Source: Anniella stebbinsi
Taxonomy: Eukaryota; Chordata; Lepidosauria; Squamata; Anniellidae
Assembly: GCA_029215795.1 (NCBI GenBank)
Contig: JARDYH010000003.1
Location: 170,264,382-170,328,381 of the forward strand
Direction: 5' to 3'
Length of the DNA stretch: 64,000 nucleotides
In this document: piece after piece, positions 53,801 to 56,773 of the stretch
How positions within the stretch are numbered: position 1 is the first letter of the stretch
Layout: every line of letters starts with the position of its first letter
Position numbers and translations under genes: made by a program
Notes under the pieces: model-generated
Databases searched by the model: none
The model's input: the letters and a program-made list of their open reading frames with translations, nothing else
Told to the model about the DNA's origin: nothing

Positions 53801-54637
53801 AATTCATTCCAGTGTAAAGAGCTGCAGTTCAACAAGCATATAGAATGACCCCCTGAAAAAAGAACACTCTAAGGATACGTTCATTTCATAAATCATCAAG
53901 CCATAAACGTTTGACTGTAAGCATATCTGCTGTTGAAATCTTCCAAACAAACTACCAACATCCAATTCCCACACATACTCACCTTCTTTACTGGATAACT
54001 GAAACCATATGGACAATGCTTTCCTTTCCTTGACGGCTAAGGGAGAAAGCCAATTGTATCCATCTGTTGATGGAAAAGCATCCACCAGCAGAACAGATTC
54101 CCCCTCTCCCCTGCAGTCCCTGGTACTCCTCCAAATCTGCTCTGAGGAACAGATTTTGGGTGTGAGTGTAGGGGAAGAAGACAGGCAGGATCTGACATAC
54201 AGGCAGAAGTTCACTCACACAATGCTGGGTTTAGCCCTAAGAGCTGAATCATATCCCCAGGCATGGTAATGTCTCAAGGTCCCCCTTAAAATTACAGCAA
54301 ATATTACCTCCTTGTCTGTGGTGAGGCAGTTGCATGCAGGCACCATCATGATGAGGCTTTTTGCAACCCACATTTAATACAGTTTACTGTAGTGAAGGTG
54401 TGCATGCATTTTCCTGGTGCATGGTTGTAGTATCTCCACATAACCTGTTCAGCAGAGTCAGGAACCAACAGATGCAGCAAGTACAAGTCGCTACCACATA
54501 CCTACATTGGCTCTGACCATGACATGGCTTTTTTTACCTGCAATGTCATCTGAAGAGTCTTCATCCTGAGGCTGATTTGACTTTTTGTGTCTCTTGATTT
54601 TGTCAGGGAAAACCCTTGCTGGATCTTTTACCCGCAT
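1555..54637 (-). CDS. USP45: USP45 ubiquitin-specific protease, N-terminal 440 codons in 12 exons (3' part off window)
   Basis: Cysteine deubiquitinase of the USP (C19) family; mammalian USP45 is known to deubiquitinate ERCC1 in DNA repair. The sequence shows twelve minus-strand exons with AG/GT borders and matching phases, summing to 1320 nt of open frame. Domains in order: an acidic start (residues 1-34, DEDSSDD), a zf-UBP finger (about 35-135, with CQH, CAEC, CLKC, HSLKH, EPHC and CYEC), a linker, then the USP domain beginning at [16 protein letters not shown] with the nucleophile at Cys202, a QQQDSQE box (293-299) and a CEEC zinc knuckle (367-370). Human USP45 is about 814 residues, so nearly half is missing to the left, including the His/Asp boxes. 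No stop or frameshift was seen, so the gene looks functional. USP16 is the nearest paralogue, but the wording of the finger and exon 9 fits USP45 better. Confidence 0.95.
1810..1945. mobile_element. Palindromic MITE, GGGTGGGCAACTTG family
   Basis: TIR CAAGGGTGGGCAACTTGTGG faces CACAAGTTGCCCACCCCTG. Internal CTCCCATCAGCCC and ATGGGAGCC keep the near-palindromic form common in reptile hAT MITEs. No clear TSD. Confidence 0.7.
1995..2044. repeat. Microsatellite (AT)7(GT)18
   Basis: Compound dinucleotide run beside the MITE at 1810-1945. Confidence 0.97.
2853..2890. repeat. Microsatellite (AT)n(AC)n
   Basis: About 15 AT units followed by ACACACAC. Confidence 0.97.
3053..3109 (-). CDS. USP45: USP45 coding exon 11 (57 nt)
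   Basis: Residues 373-391, reading [19 protein letters not shown]. It is a 19-codon exon with borders CTAAG/ATT and AGG/GTAAGC, and matches the USP family FxDLSLPI motif. It is too short to be seen as a stand-alone ORF. Confidence 0.94.
4445..4797. mobile_element. 353-bp CpG-rich TIR element, copy 1 (unclassified)
   Basis: Ends are GGTGCCTCTACAAG and CTTGTAGAGGGGAC, flanked by the 5-bp duplication CATAG (4440-4444, 4798-4802). The inside is rich in GCGC and ATGCGCAT motifs and holds a second CCTCTACAAG about 55 bp from the left end. No coding capacity was seen. It has the same length as copy 2 and roughly 90% identity, with many differences at CpG. Superfamily not recognised. Confidence 0.85.
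6166..6257 (-). CDS. USP45: USP45 coding exon 10, CxxC zinc knuckle
   Basis: Residues 342-372, reading [19 protein letters not shown] and ending TIMCEECEN. The CEEC pair (Cys367, Cys370) is the first half of the USP finger zinc site. Borders are TTTCAG/CCT and AAC/GTAGGT. It is 92 nt long. Confidence 0.95.
6782..7134. mobile_element. 353-bp CpG-rich TIR element, copy 2 (unclassified)
   Basis: Ends are GCTGCCTCTACAAG and CTTGTAGAGGGGAC, flanked by CTTTG on both sides (6777-6781, 7135-7139). Same orientation and exactly the same length as copy 1. The different 5-bp duplications support two independent insertions. Confidence 0.85.
7761..7842 (-). CDS. USP45: USP45 coding exon 9
   Basis: Residues 315-342, reading [18 protein letters not shown] and then NEETKRKVK. 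This is nearly identical to human USP45 and helps separate it from USP16. Borders are TTACAG/CGC and AAAG/GTATGC. Confidence 0.95.
8551..8915. mobile_element. TIR element with AGGCCAAACTAGATGTGA ends
   Basis: The left end AGGCCAAACTAGATGTGA is matched in reverse by TCACATCTAGTTTGGCCT at 8898-8915. There is no coding capacity and no convincing TSD, so the superfamily is open. It lies in the intron between coding exons 8 and 9. Confidence 0.7.
9662..9880 (-). mobile_element. Sauria-type tRNA-derived SINE
   Basis: On the minus strand the head reads GGTTAGAATGATGGACCAG and GGGTTCTAGCCCCACTCAGG (B box). Then come GGCCAGTCACTGGCTCTCAG, CCTAACCTACCTCACAG and a body ending near GGATATAAATG. This matches the widespread Sauria SINE layout, whose tail is shared with BovB LINEs. 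Confidence 0.75.
10693..10712. repeat. Microsatellite (AC)10
   Basis: Short AC run about 80 bp left of the L1 TSD. Confidence 0.95.
10791..10806. repeat. Left TSD of the L1 at 10807
   Basis: AGAACTGTCTTACAGG, identical at 13733-13748. The insertion context TC/AGAA fits the relaxed YY/RRRR preference of L1 endonuclease. Confidence 0.92.
10807..13732 (+). mobile_element. 5'-truncated L1 LINE (ORF2 RT and C-terminal domains)
   Basis: An L1-clade non-LTR retrotransposon lying antisense to USP45. ORF2 is readable from just upstream of the RT domain to its stop near 13620. It shows [33 protein letters not shown], the FADD active-site box (11874-11885) and a C-terminal Cys-containing region near 13160-13215 (CWRGC). 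The endonuclease domain, ORF1 and 5'UTR are missing. Three small indels break the frame: near 10944, in the A/T run near 11630 and near 12290. The 3'UTR is G-rich and ends in AAAATAAAATATTATAGAGTA-like A/T-rich sequence rather than a long poly(A). A perfect 16-bp target site duplication flanks the body, so the insertion is fairly recent. Confidence 0.93.
13733..13748. repeat. Right TSD of the L1
   Basis: Perfect second copy of the 16-bp duplication, directly after the A/T-rich L1 3' end. Confidence 0.92.
14561..14583. repeat. Microsatellite (AC)11
   Basis: Uninterrupted AC run between the L1 at 10.8 kb and the CR1 at 14.7 kb. Confidence 0.95.
14728..15127 (+). mobile_element. CR1 LINE 3' end (ORF2 C terminus and 3'UTR)
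   Basis: The translation includes FFTQSIV and [15 protein letters not shown] followed by [17 protein letters not shown], the CR1 ORF2 C terminus. The 3'UTR follows, with CAGCTGGTTGGCCACTGTGT, and ends TCTTCTTATGTTCTTA. It is 5' truncated. Confidence 0.85.
15655..15800 (+). mobile_element. 5S rRNA-derived SINE (5S-Sauria type)
   Basis: The head GAAGCTAAGCAGGTGCATGC, then GTGTCTAGATGAAAAACC resembles the internal promoter half of 5S rRNA (GAAGCTAAGCAGG, TTGGATGGGAGACC). It is followed by GTAAGGTGCTCT and an A/T-rich ATATAGATATAATTAAATA tail. It is too diverged and short to be a 5S rRNA gene. Confidence 0.65.
16008..16180 (-). mobile_element. CR1 LINE 3'UTR fragment
   Basis: Minus strand. CATGCTGGATCAGACCGATG and AATGGCCAACCAGTTTCCCA match the reverse of the CR1 3' ends at 14.7 and 26.8 kb. 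Quite diverged. Confidence 0.75.
16360..16531 (+). mobile_element. LINE 3' tail with (AAAT)n
   Basis: TTTTTAATGTTTTAAATG followed by A/T-rich sequence and an (AATA)n/(AACA)n tail, as seen at 3' ends of L2- or BovB-mobilised elements. Weak assignment. Confidence 0.4.
16948..17145 (-). mobile_element. tRNA-derived SINE with Ala-like head
   Basis: On the minus strand the head reads GTGGCTCAGTGTTGGAGC (A box) then TTTGCATGCAGAAGGTTCC and GGTTTGATCTC (B box), close to a tRNA-Ala with a TGC-type anticodon loop. The body continues to GACTCGGTATAAGGCATC then CTATGTTC. It is not a tRNA gene, as the acceptor stem is absent. Confidence 0.72.
17373..17460 (-). CDS. USP45: USP45 coding exon 8, QQDSQE box
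   Basis: Residues 285-314. It reads [18 protein letters not shown] and ends RIEETK. The QQQDSQE stretch corresponds to the conserved Gln/Asp box of USP domains. Borders are CTGCAG/GGC and AAG/GTGAAG. The exon sits alone between introns of about 9.5 and 16 kb. Confidence 0.95.
17724..17841. mobile_element. Palindromic hAT-like MITE, CAACTCCCATCA type
   Basis: CTCCAACCTG with ACAACTCCCATCA on the left faces GATGGGAGTTATAGTCC and CACCTGGTTGGG on the right. Same internal core as the copies at 1810, 40225 and 57951. Confidence 0.6.
18035..18560 (-). mobile_element. CR1 LINE ORF2 fragment
   Basis: On the minus strand, GTACTGCCCTTATATAAATC, then ACACTTGGAATACTGTGTAC encodes the conserved L(V)RPHLEY-type region. 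It runs to ATTCACTACCGCAAGGTGTA and stops before the 3'UTR. Confidence 0.8.
18560..18910 (-). repeat. Unclassified interspersed repeat, LTR-like promoter, copy 1
   Basis: Shares CCCAAGTGGGCCTCATC, AGAAATACTTTG, GAACTGCCCAGCC and ATTGATTGGTCA with 62755-63070 in the same order. On the minus strand GACCAATCAA (CCAAT box) lies about 45 bp before TTATATAAG, as in an LTR U3. Confidence 0.55.
18970..19040 (-). mobile_element. CR1-like LINE 3' tip (ATTCTATGAT family)
   Basis: TAGAATCATAGAAAAGTAGA then GTTGGAAGGACCTATAAGGC and CATCGAGTCC are the classic reverse of an amniote CR1 3' tip. This is a different CR1 group from the TTCTTATGTTCTTA ends. Confidence 0.75.
19906..19921. repeat. Left TSD of twin-primed L1
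   Basis: TTTTACAGACAATTCT; 15 of 16 bases match 23493-23508 (TTTTATAGACAATTCT). Confidence 0.82.
19922..22521 (-). mobile_element. L1 ORF2 3' half, minus strand
   Basis: Reading leftward: [18 protein letters not shown] right after the expected YADD position, then [18 protein letters not shown], the connector region around 21372-21779, a Cys region near 21245 ([18 protein letters not shown]), and the C terminus at 20062-20331 ([18 protein letters not shown], then RWKDKCSP). The last stretch matches the usual L1 C-terminal pattern. The part between 20331 and 21120 is interrupted by an inverted repeat. Confidence 0.85.
20305..21076. repeat. Long inverted repeat, arms about 190 bp
   Basis: The left arm (20305-20495) and right arm (20889-21076) are reverse complements with only about six differences, around 97% identity, over a roughly 390-bp spacer. 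The outer ends read GAGTGCCAAAGC and GCTTTGGCACTC. The arm ends include L1 coding sequence (MRLCALAL), so this may be an inverted duplication rather than a simple TIR transposon. Confidence 0.85.
22522..23492 (+). mobile_element. Inverted L1 5' segment: 5'UTR, ORF1, joined RT fragment
   Basis: It begins GCTTCCGGTTAGAG with a short 5'UTR. ORF1 starts at ATG 22705 ([17 protein letters not shown]). An early stop falls near 22849. Downstream, [17 protein letters not shown] resembles the start of the L1 ORF1 RRM-like domain. At about 23197 the ORF1-like frame (METFLHELQ) joins directly to ORF2 RT sequence ([17 protein letters not shown]), and [19 protein letters not shown] follows. About 3 kb of a full-length L1 is thus absent at this joint. 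The segment ends near EFKFPFY, next to the TSD. Confidence 0.82.
23493..23508. repeat. Right TSD of twin-primed L1
   Basis: TTTTATAGACAATTCT, one mismatch from the left copy. On the L1 strand the site reads CT/AGAA, much like the site of the other L1. Confidence 0.82.
24692..24870 (-). mobile_element. CR1 LINE 3'UTR fragment
   Basis: Starts with CATAAGAACATATGCTGGAT, the reverse complement of the CR1 terminus, and continues through ATGGCCAACCACATGCCTAT and CAACAGGACATGAATGCAAT. Confidence 0.78.
25068..25165. repeat. Short palindromic repeat, AATCCTATGCA family
   Basis: CAATCCTATGCACACTTATC then GGAAGTAAGCCCCACTGAAC on the left is mirrored by CTGAGTAAATATGCAAAGG and ATTG on the right. It is the best of about ten 80-90 bp copies in the window; others lie near 3430, 16665, 32565, 38215, 38570, 41320, 41430, 48540 and 48622. 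Confidence 0.7.
26825..27315 (+). mobile_element. CR1 LINE 3' end
   Basis: Same family as the element at 14728 and longer on its 5' side. It ends GATCCAGCATGGCTCTTCTT then ATGTTCTA. Its G run near 26820 sits just outside the element. Confidence 0.85.
27738..27830 (+). mobile_element. SINE/LINE 3' tail with (AAAT)n
   Basis: GTTGCCTTGAGCACTATTTT then GGAAAGGCAGGGTATAAATC and (AAAT)n. This is the BovB-like tail used by Sauria SINEs; the head is missing. Confidence 0.6.
28055..28690 (-). mobile_element. L2-like LINE, ORF2 C-terminal part and 3' end
   Basis: The minus-strand translation contains [20 protein letters not shown] then [10 protein letters not shown], and a decayed copy of the LWNSLP region, all typical of L2-clade ORF2. 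The 3'UTR follows to about 28055. Confidence 0.75.
28985..29185 (+). mobile_element. LINE 3' tail (CCACCCAGAGAGCTTCGGCT type)
   Basis: AACCACCCAGAGAGCTTCGG then an AATGTAATAAATGAAATG tail is a common squamate LINE 3' end. It lies inside the split L2-like element and explains part of that gap. Confidence 0.6.
29325..29545 (-). mobile_element. L2-like LINE RT fragment
   Basis: The minus-strand translation [18 protein letters not shown] then [16 protein letters not shown] resembles the L2 RT stretch with LNPDKTEVL. It continues logically into the piece at 28690, so roughly 630 bp between them is likely a later insertion. Confidence 0.65.
29582..29882 (+). mobile_element. Solo LTR, endogenous retrovirus type (301 bp)
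   Basis: Ends TGAAGGAA and TTCCTTCA are perfect inverted repeats with the TG...CA form. A 6-bp TSD TAGAAC flanks it (29576-29581, 29883-29888). TATATAA at 29806-29812 and AATAAA at 29829-29834 mark promoter and polyadenylation signals. No internal viral sequence is adjacent. It splits repeat sequence right of the L2-like fragment. Confidence 0.82.
30463..30672 (-). mobile_element. tRNA-derived SINE, older copy of the 16948 family
   Basis: The top strand shows CCATTGGTCCATGTAGCCCA, GGCAACAGCTCTCTAGAG and a decayed head at GTACCACTGAGATACTATCC. Many substitutions. Confidence 0.55.
31280..31682. repeat. Duplicated unclassified sequence flanking an (ATT)n tract
   Basis: 31280-31398 and 31541-31681 share TTTTTCTAGA, GGACAT and GTTTTAAGTATGACTGCTTT in the same orientation. 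A run of ATT triplets at 31515-31555 lies between. Confidence 0.55.
31515..31555. repeat. Microsatellite (ATT)13
   Basis: ATT triplet run between the two duplicated segments at 31.3 and 31.6 kb. Confidence 0.97.
33484..33614 (-). CDS. USP45: USP45 coding exon 7
   Basis: Residues 242-285. It reads [18 protein letters not shown], then [17 protein letters not shown], very close to human USP45. Borders are CAAAG/GAC and CAAAA/GTAAG. It is 131 nt and shares a Lys codon with the next exon. Confidence 0.95.
33768..33992. mobile_element. Short CACTA-like relative with internal telomere-type repeat
   Basis: GGCTCAATTCGGACGACACA faces CGTGTCGTCCGAATTGATCC. It is a shortened member of the family at 41.9-43.5 kb, holding ACAATCGTCAGTTG and a (GGGTTA)3 tract. 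No clear TSD. Confidence 0.65.
33933..33953. repeat. Interstitial telomere-type repeat (GGGTTA)3
   Basis: TAGGGTTAGGGTTAGGGTTAG, about 3.5 units of the vertebrate telomere motif, inside the small transposon at 33768-33992. Confidence 0.9.
34698..34793 (-). CDS. USP45: USP45 coding exon 6
   Basis: Residues 210-241, reading [12 protein letters not shown] and ending SPASQL, in line with human NLAQTYTLTDLMNE and SQL. Borders are CTTCAG/AAT and CTG/GTAAG. It is 96 nt in phase 0. Confidence 0.94.
35023..35338. mobile_element. Palindromic hAT-type MITE, TAGGCTGACC family, copy A
   Basis: Both halves are near reverse complements, so the element is almost one long hairpin. Ends are TAGGCTGACCATATG and CATATGGTCAGCCCA. 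The 8-bp TSD GCTTCAAC is perfect (35015-35022, 35339-35346). It lies in the intron between coding exons 5 and 6. Confidence 0.88.
35849..36000 (-). CDS. USP45: USP45 coding exon 5, catalytic Cys box
   Basis: Residues 159-209. A poorly conserved linker is followed by [16 protein letters not shown], the USP Cys box; the nucleophile is Cys202 in this numbering. Borders are AAAAG/GTT and CAG/GTAAGG. It is 152 nt long. The linker is the least conserved part of the exons seen here, as expected between the finger and the protease. Confidence 0.95.
36906..37731 (-). mobile_element. Probable solo LTR (about 826 bp)
   Basis: On the minus strand it runs from TGTGATAAGTTAACTGC to CCTTCCGTCACA, a short TGTGA/TCACA inverted repeat. 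GGATTGGTTTTGG and GGATAAATGG could be promoter elements, and TTTTAATAAATTGC gives a polyadenylation signal about 170 bp before the end. No TSD was found, so the exact ends are uncertain. No internal retroviral genes are adjacent. Confidence 0.55.
40225..40359. mobile_element. Palindromic hAT-like MITE, diverged copy
   Basis: GAAGTGGGCAGAAGGTAG faces CTACTTTCTGCCCACC, with an internal CAGATGTTTTGGACTTCAAC core shared with the other copies. An old copy. Confidence 0.6.
40430..40612 (-). mobile_element. Sauria-type SINE, diverged
   Basis: Minus strand, with CAAGGTGGCATACATGGG and GTTAGGCTGAAAAATAAAG on the top strand. The tRNA-like head near 40610 is decayed. Confidence 0.65.
41310..41515. repeat. 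Two adjacent AATCCTATGCA-family copies
   Basis: TGGGAGTAAGTCCCAGCAGG with AAACATGCATAGAATTGCA, followed at once by CACAATCCTATACATACGGG with AACTCAATAGGACTTCC. Pairing is also seen at 48535-48715. Confidence 0.6.
41913..42429. mobile_element. CACTA-like non-autonomous transposon, copy 1
   Basis: Ends are CACTGGCTCAGCTCGGACGAC and its partner CGTCCAAACTGAGCCAGTG, with a 3-bp TSD ACT (41910-41912, 42430-42432). CACTG termini plus a 3-bp TSD fit the CACTA/CMC group. It contains a G run near 41950 and repeated ACAACTGAC/GTCAGTTGT and GTCGTC motifs. No transposase. Confidence 0.72.
42464..43003. mobile_element. CACTA-like relative with TGCATTCAGACAACAC ends
   Basis: TGCATTCAGACAACACATTA near 42469 faces TAATGTGTTGTCTGAATGCA at 42982-43001. 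The layout is like its neighbours (G run, TCAGTTGTGTTGCTTATTGT) but the sequence has lost most CpG and the middle differs. It abuts copy 2. Confidence 0.62.
43004..43521. mobile_element. CACTA-like non-autonomous transposon, copy 2
   Basis: Same family and order as copy 1 through the interior (CATGCTGGGATACGGCTGG). Starts CACTGGCTCAGTTCGGACGA and ends ACTGAGCCTATG, flanked by AGT (43001-43003, 43522-43524). It appears inserted at the right end of the element starting near 42464. Confidence 0.72.
43525..44390. mobile_element. Composite of nested DNA-transposon fragments
   Basis: The outer parts (43540-43700 and 44225-44375) share AACTATGGG, ATGTTGTCTGAACCCAG and ACAAGTCATGATTTGTTAA type sequence, as from one family. 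Between them, CTAGGGATGTGTATCG at 43698 looks like a hAT end with ACGATA/TATCGT sub-terminal repeats. Three alternating copies of a roughly 80-bp unit (TTTGAGATCGATC, then CCAACCCT) follow. The matching right hAT end was not found. Confidence 0.5.
45123..45380. mobile_element. hAT-like MITE with 8-bp TSD
   Basis: Ends GGGGCCAGCTCTACC and GGGCTGGCACTG are imperfect inverted repeats, flanked by identical CTACATCT (45115-45122, 45381-45388). A nearby element with terminal GCCAGCYC motifs and an internal AGGCAG repeat; no coding capacity. Confidence 0.7.
47853..47893. repeat. Microsatellite (AC)20
   Basis: The longest AC run in the window. Confidence 0.97.
48535..48715. repeat. Two adjacent AATCCTATGCA-family copies
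   Basis: First copy 48540-48615 (GGACTTACTTCTGAGCGGAC), second 48622-48715 (GTTGCAAACCTATGCACACC then AATTTACTCCTGAGTAATC). Confidence 0.6.
50298..50512. mobile_element. TIR element with GGGCCTGTTCAGACAACA ends
   Basis: GGGCCTGTTCAGACAACAAG faces GCTGTCTGAACAGGGCC. The interior has repeated CATGGTTTA/TAAACCATG motifs. It is related in plan to the copy at 52959 and to the CACTA-like elements. Confidence 0.62.
50702..50802 (-). CDS. USP45: USP45 coding exon 4, end of zf-UBP
   Basis: Residues 125-159. It reads [16 protein letters not shown] and then AQIVDFLQ, closing the zinc finger with its last CxxC. Borders are CTAG/GTG and TCAA/GTAAG. It is 101 nt long. Confidence 0.95.
52346..52449 (-). 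CDS. USP45: USP45 coding exon 3, zf-UBP second half
   Basis: Residues 91-125. It reads [15 protein letters not shown], then [15 protein letters not shown], carrying the HxxxH and EPHC ligands. Borders are CTAG/GGC and ATG/GTAAG. It is 104 nt long and splits a Trp codon with the next exon. Confidence 0.96.
52959..53172. mobile_element. TIR element with CCTGTTCAGACAACAC ends
   Basis: CCCTGTTCAGACAACACAAT faces GTGGTGTCTGAACGGGCC. The interior shows GGCTTAACGTGTTGTG and AACCATGGCTTAG. It lies in the intron between coding exons 2 and 3, ending about 100 bp from exon 2. Confidence 0.62.
53271..53440 (-). CDS. USP45: USP45 coding exon 2, zf-UBP first half
   Basis: Residues 34-90. It contains [17 protein letters not shown] and [10 protein letters not shown], which give the first zinc ligands (Cys37, His39 and two CxxC pairs). 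Borders are TGTAG/GCC at the acceptor and CAG/GTAAG at the donor. It is 170 nt long and ends on a full codon. Confidence 0.96.
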
Positions 54638-54647
54638 CTGTTATTTG
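54538..54647 (-). CDS. USP45: USP45 coding exon 1 (start codon)
   Basis: ATG at 54637-54635 opens [13 protein letters not shown] and runs to DEDSSDDIA, matching the USP45 N terminus. The 3' end is CAG followed by GTAAAA. The 5' acceptor is taken as TTTTTCAG just right of 54647, leaving 10 nt of 5'UTR; a second AACAG directly before the ATG is possible. The exon ends in phase 1. Confidence 0.93.
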
Positions 54648-54843
54648 CTGAAAAAGGAATGCGCAATGAGATAGGTATTGGTAATACGCAAAGGCTTGGC
54701 TGCCATAAGCAATTCTCATGAATCTGCTTTGTGTTGACATGCAAATGATGAAATGAGCCCAATCCTCAGTTGAAATAAAGGGCCTGGAAAGTTCCCTAGC
54801 AGCAATTCTTCCCACCACCTTGCTGACAGTGGCTCCCAAATAC

Positions 54844-55927
54844 TAGGGGTGTGCACGGACCCCCCGGATCGGATCGGGACCCGGATCGGGACCTCCAATT
54901 TTGTCACGGACCGGTTCGGACAAAATCAGAGGCCCCCCGGACCGGATCGAGTCCGATCCCGACCCAAAAATCGTAAATTTTTGGATCGGCCGCCATTTTT
55001 TCCCCCATAGACTTGCATTGCAATGCAAGTCTATGAGGAAAAAATGGCGGCGGGTGGGTGAGGGGGGGCCTAACTCCCTCCCCCCCCCGGGGCCGTCCGC
55101 TGTGGACGGCCCCGGCAGGTAAGCCCCCTCCCCCGCGCTCCCTACCCCCCCTGGGGCCGTCCGCTTCCATCCGCTGGCGCCCGCGGGCGCCAGCGGATAG
55201 AAGCGGACGGCTCCGGGGGGGGGGGGGTAAGCCCCCTTCCCTGCCACTGCTTACCTTCTCGGCCCGTCCACTCCCGTCCGGCGCCGGCGGCTACTACCAG
55301 CGGGCTCCGCGGCCTACTCTCGAGTAGCACGCCGGGTGATGACATCACCCGGCGCGCCACCCTGGAGTAGGCCGCGGAGCCTGCTGGTAGTAGTCGCCGG
55401 CGCCGGACGGGAGCGGCCGGGCAGGTAAGGGCCCCCCTCCCCCCCTCCGCGCGCCCCCTCCTCCCCTCCACGCACCCCCTGCTTACCTTCTCGGCCCGTC
55501 CGCTCCCGTCTGGGGCCGGCGGCTACTACCAGCAGGCTCCGCGGCCTGCTCTAGAGTAGCGCGCCGGGTGATGACATCACCCGGCGCGCCACCCTGGAGC
55601 ATGCCGCGGAGCCCGCTGGTAGTAGCTGCTAGTGCCGGACGGGAGCGGACGGGCCGAGAAGGTAAGCGCCCCCCTCCTCCCTCCTCCCCCCCCCGCTGTC
55701 CACTTTCATCGGCGGGCGCCCGCTGGCGCCCGCCAATGGAAGCGGCGGTGGGCGCCAGTGGGCGCCCGCCGATCCGCCGATCCGCCAAACCGGTTCGGAG
55801 CCTTTTCGGACCGGTTCGGATTGGATCGGCCGATCCAGCTGCGGGATCGGAAATCGGATAATTTATCCGATTTCCCACTGGACCGGACTCGGATCGTGGA
55901 TCGGGTCCGATCCAGTGCACATCCCTA
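54844..55927. mobile_element. 1084-bp GC-rich hAT-like non-autonomous transposon
   Basis: Ends are TAGGGGTGTGCAC and GTGCACATCCCTA, with a perfect 8-bp TSD CCAAATAC (54836-54843, 55928-55935), which points to hAT. The ends carry reiterated GGATCGG/GGACCGG sub-terminal motifs. The middle is very GC-rich and made of nested hairpins, including two tandem palindromes centred on GGGTGATGACATCACCC (near 55335-55352 and 55567-55582). It lies 196 bp upstream of USP45 coding exon 1. Open frames here are a by-product of GC richness; no transposase was seen. Confidence 0.88.
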
Positions 55928-56194
55928 CCAAATACTTCTTTTAAGCCACATCTATGCTGTACTAAGGGGCCATCATGCTGTGCAATGAGAGTTAATCCTG
56001 CCAGAAACAGTAGGAAGGGGGTACATCAAAATATAACCAATTTAATAGAACACTGCCAGCATAATAAAGACTCCAAATAAGCAACTCCAGGCCTTTTGTT
56101 AGAAAATGAATGCCTGATAGCAAAATGCCTTACAACTAGCCAATTGGTAGATACTTCTTATTCAGGTAAATAGCAAGGCATTCTCCCCCCAATA

Positions 56195-56432
56195 TTTGTC
56201 CATTATTTAAACTTTACATTTCATCCCATCCTTCTTCCAAGGAGCTCATAGTGGCACAACTAGTTTCTTCCCATCCATTTTATTCAAACAGCCCTGAGAG
56301 GTAGATAGGGCTGAGTGAAAGTGACTAGCCCAAAGTCCTTCAGTGAGCTTCATGACCAAGTGTGGATCTGAATCCAGATATCCCAGCACCACATCAAATG
56401 CTCTCTCCACTATGCCACAATGGCGCTACTTC
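56195..56432 (-). mobile_element. Sauria-type SINE, diverged
   Basis: The top strand shows TTCCAAGGAGCTCATAGTGG, GAGAGGTAGATAGGGCTGAG and GGATCTGAATCCAGATATCC (reverse of the B box). It ends CCACTATGCCACAATGGC, the reverse of the head. Confidence 0.7.
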
Positions 56433-56444
56433 CAGTATCACACA

Positions 56445-56613
56445 CAGCACATCTATGTACACCAGTAGCTAGGGAACAAGGGCAAGAGGGTGCTCTTGCA
56501 CTCAAGTCTTGCTTCTGGGTTTCCCATAGGCAGCTGGTTGGCCACTGTGTGAACAAAATGCTGGACCAGATGGATCCTTAGCTTAATTCAGCATGGCTCT
56601 TCTTATGTTCTTA
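56445..56613 (+). mobile_element. CR1 LINE 3'UTR fragment
   Basis: CAGCTGGTTGGCCACTGTGT then GAACAAAATGCTGGACCAG, ending TCTTCTTATGTTCTTAC. Only the last 170 bp of the family remain. Confidence 0.8.
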
Positions 56614-56731
56614 CTAAAATCAATTTTAATGAAAGAAAATATTAAGTCTGATTTATACAATCGTAAATATCTGATTAATACTTAGCTTCATGGACACAGG
56701 AGAAAGCTAAATTGCAGGTTACAAAGCATGA

Positions 56732-56734
56732 CCA

Positions 56735-56765
<31 letters not shown>

Positions 56766-56773
56766 CAACAACA
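56732..56773. repeat. Microsatellite (CAG)n(CAA)n
   Basis: About nine CAG units then five CAA units. In one frame it would encode poly-Gln, but no gene context supports translation. Confidence 0.97.

Larger units (their letters stand above)
50803..54537. other. USP45 introns between coding exons 1 and 4
   Basis: Apart from exons 2 and 3 and the TIR element at 52959, nothing is assigned. 51600-51940 and 52620-52870 are GC-richer, possibly old repeats, without a supported gene. Confidence 0.7.

Noticed and set aside
54843..55988. Several overlapping 73-145 aa open frames
   Set aside because: All lie in the GC-rich hAT element, where stop codons are rare by composition; they overlap in many frames and end at transposon borders.
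56732..56773. Poly-Gln coding exon
   Set aside because: Isolated CAG/CAA microsatellite with no gene context.
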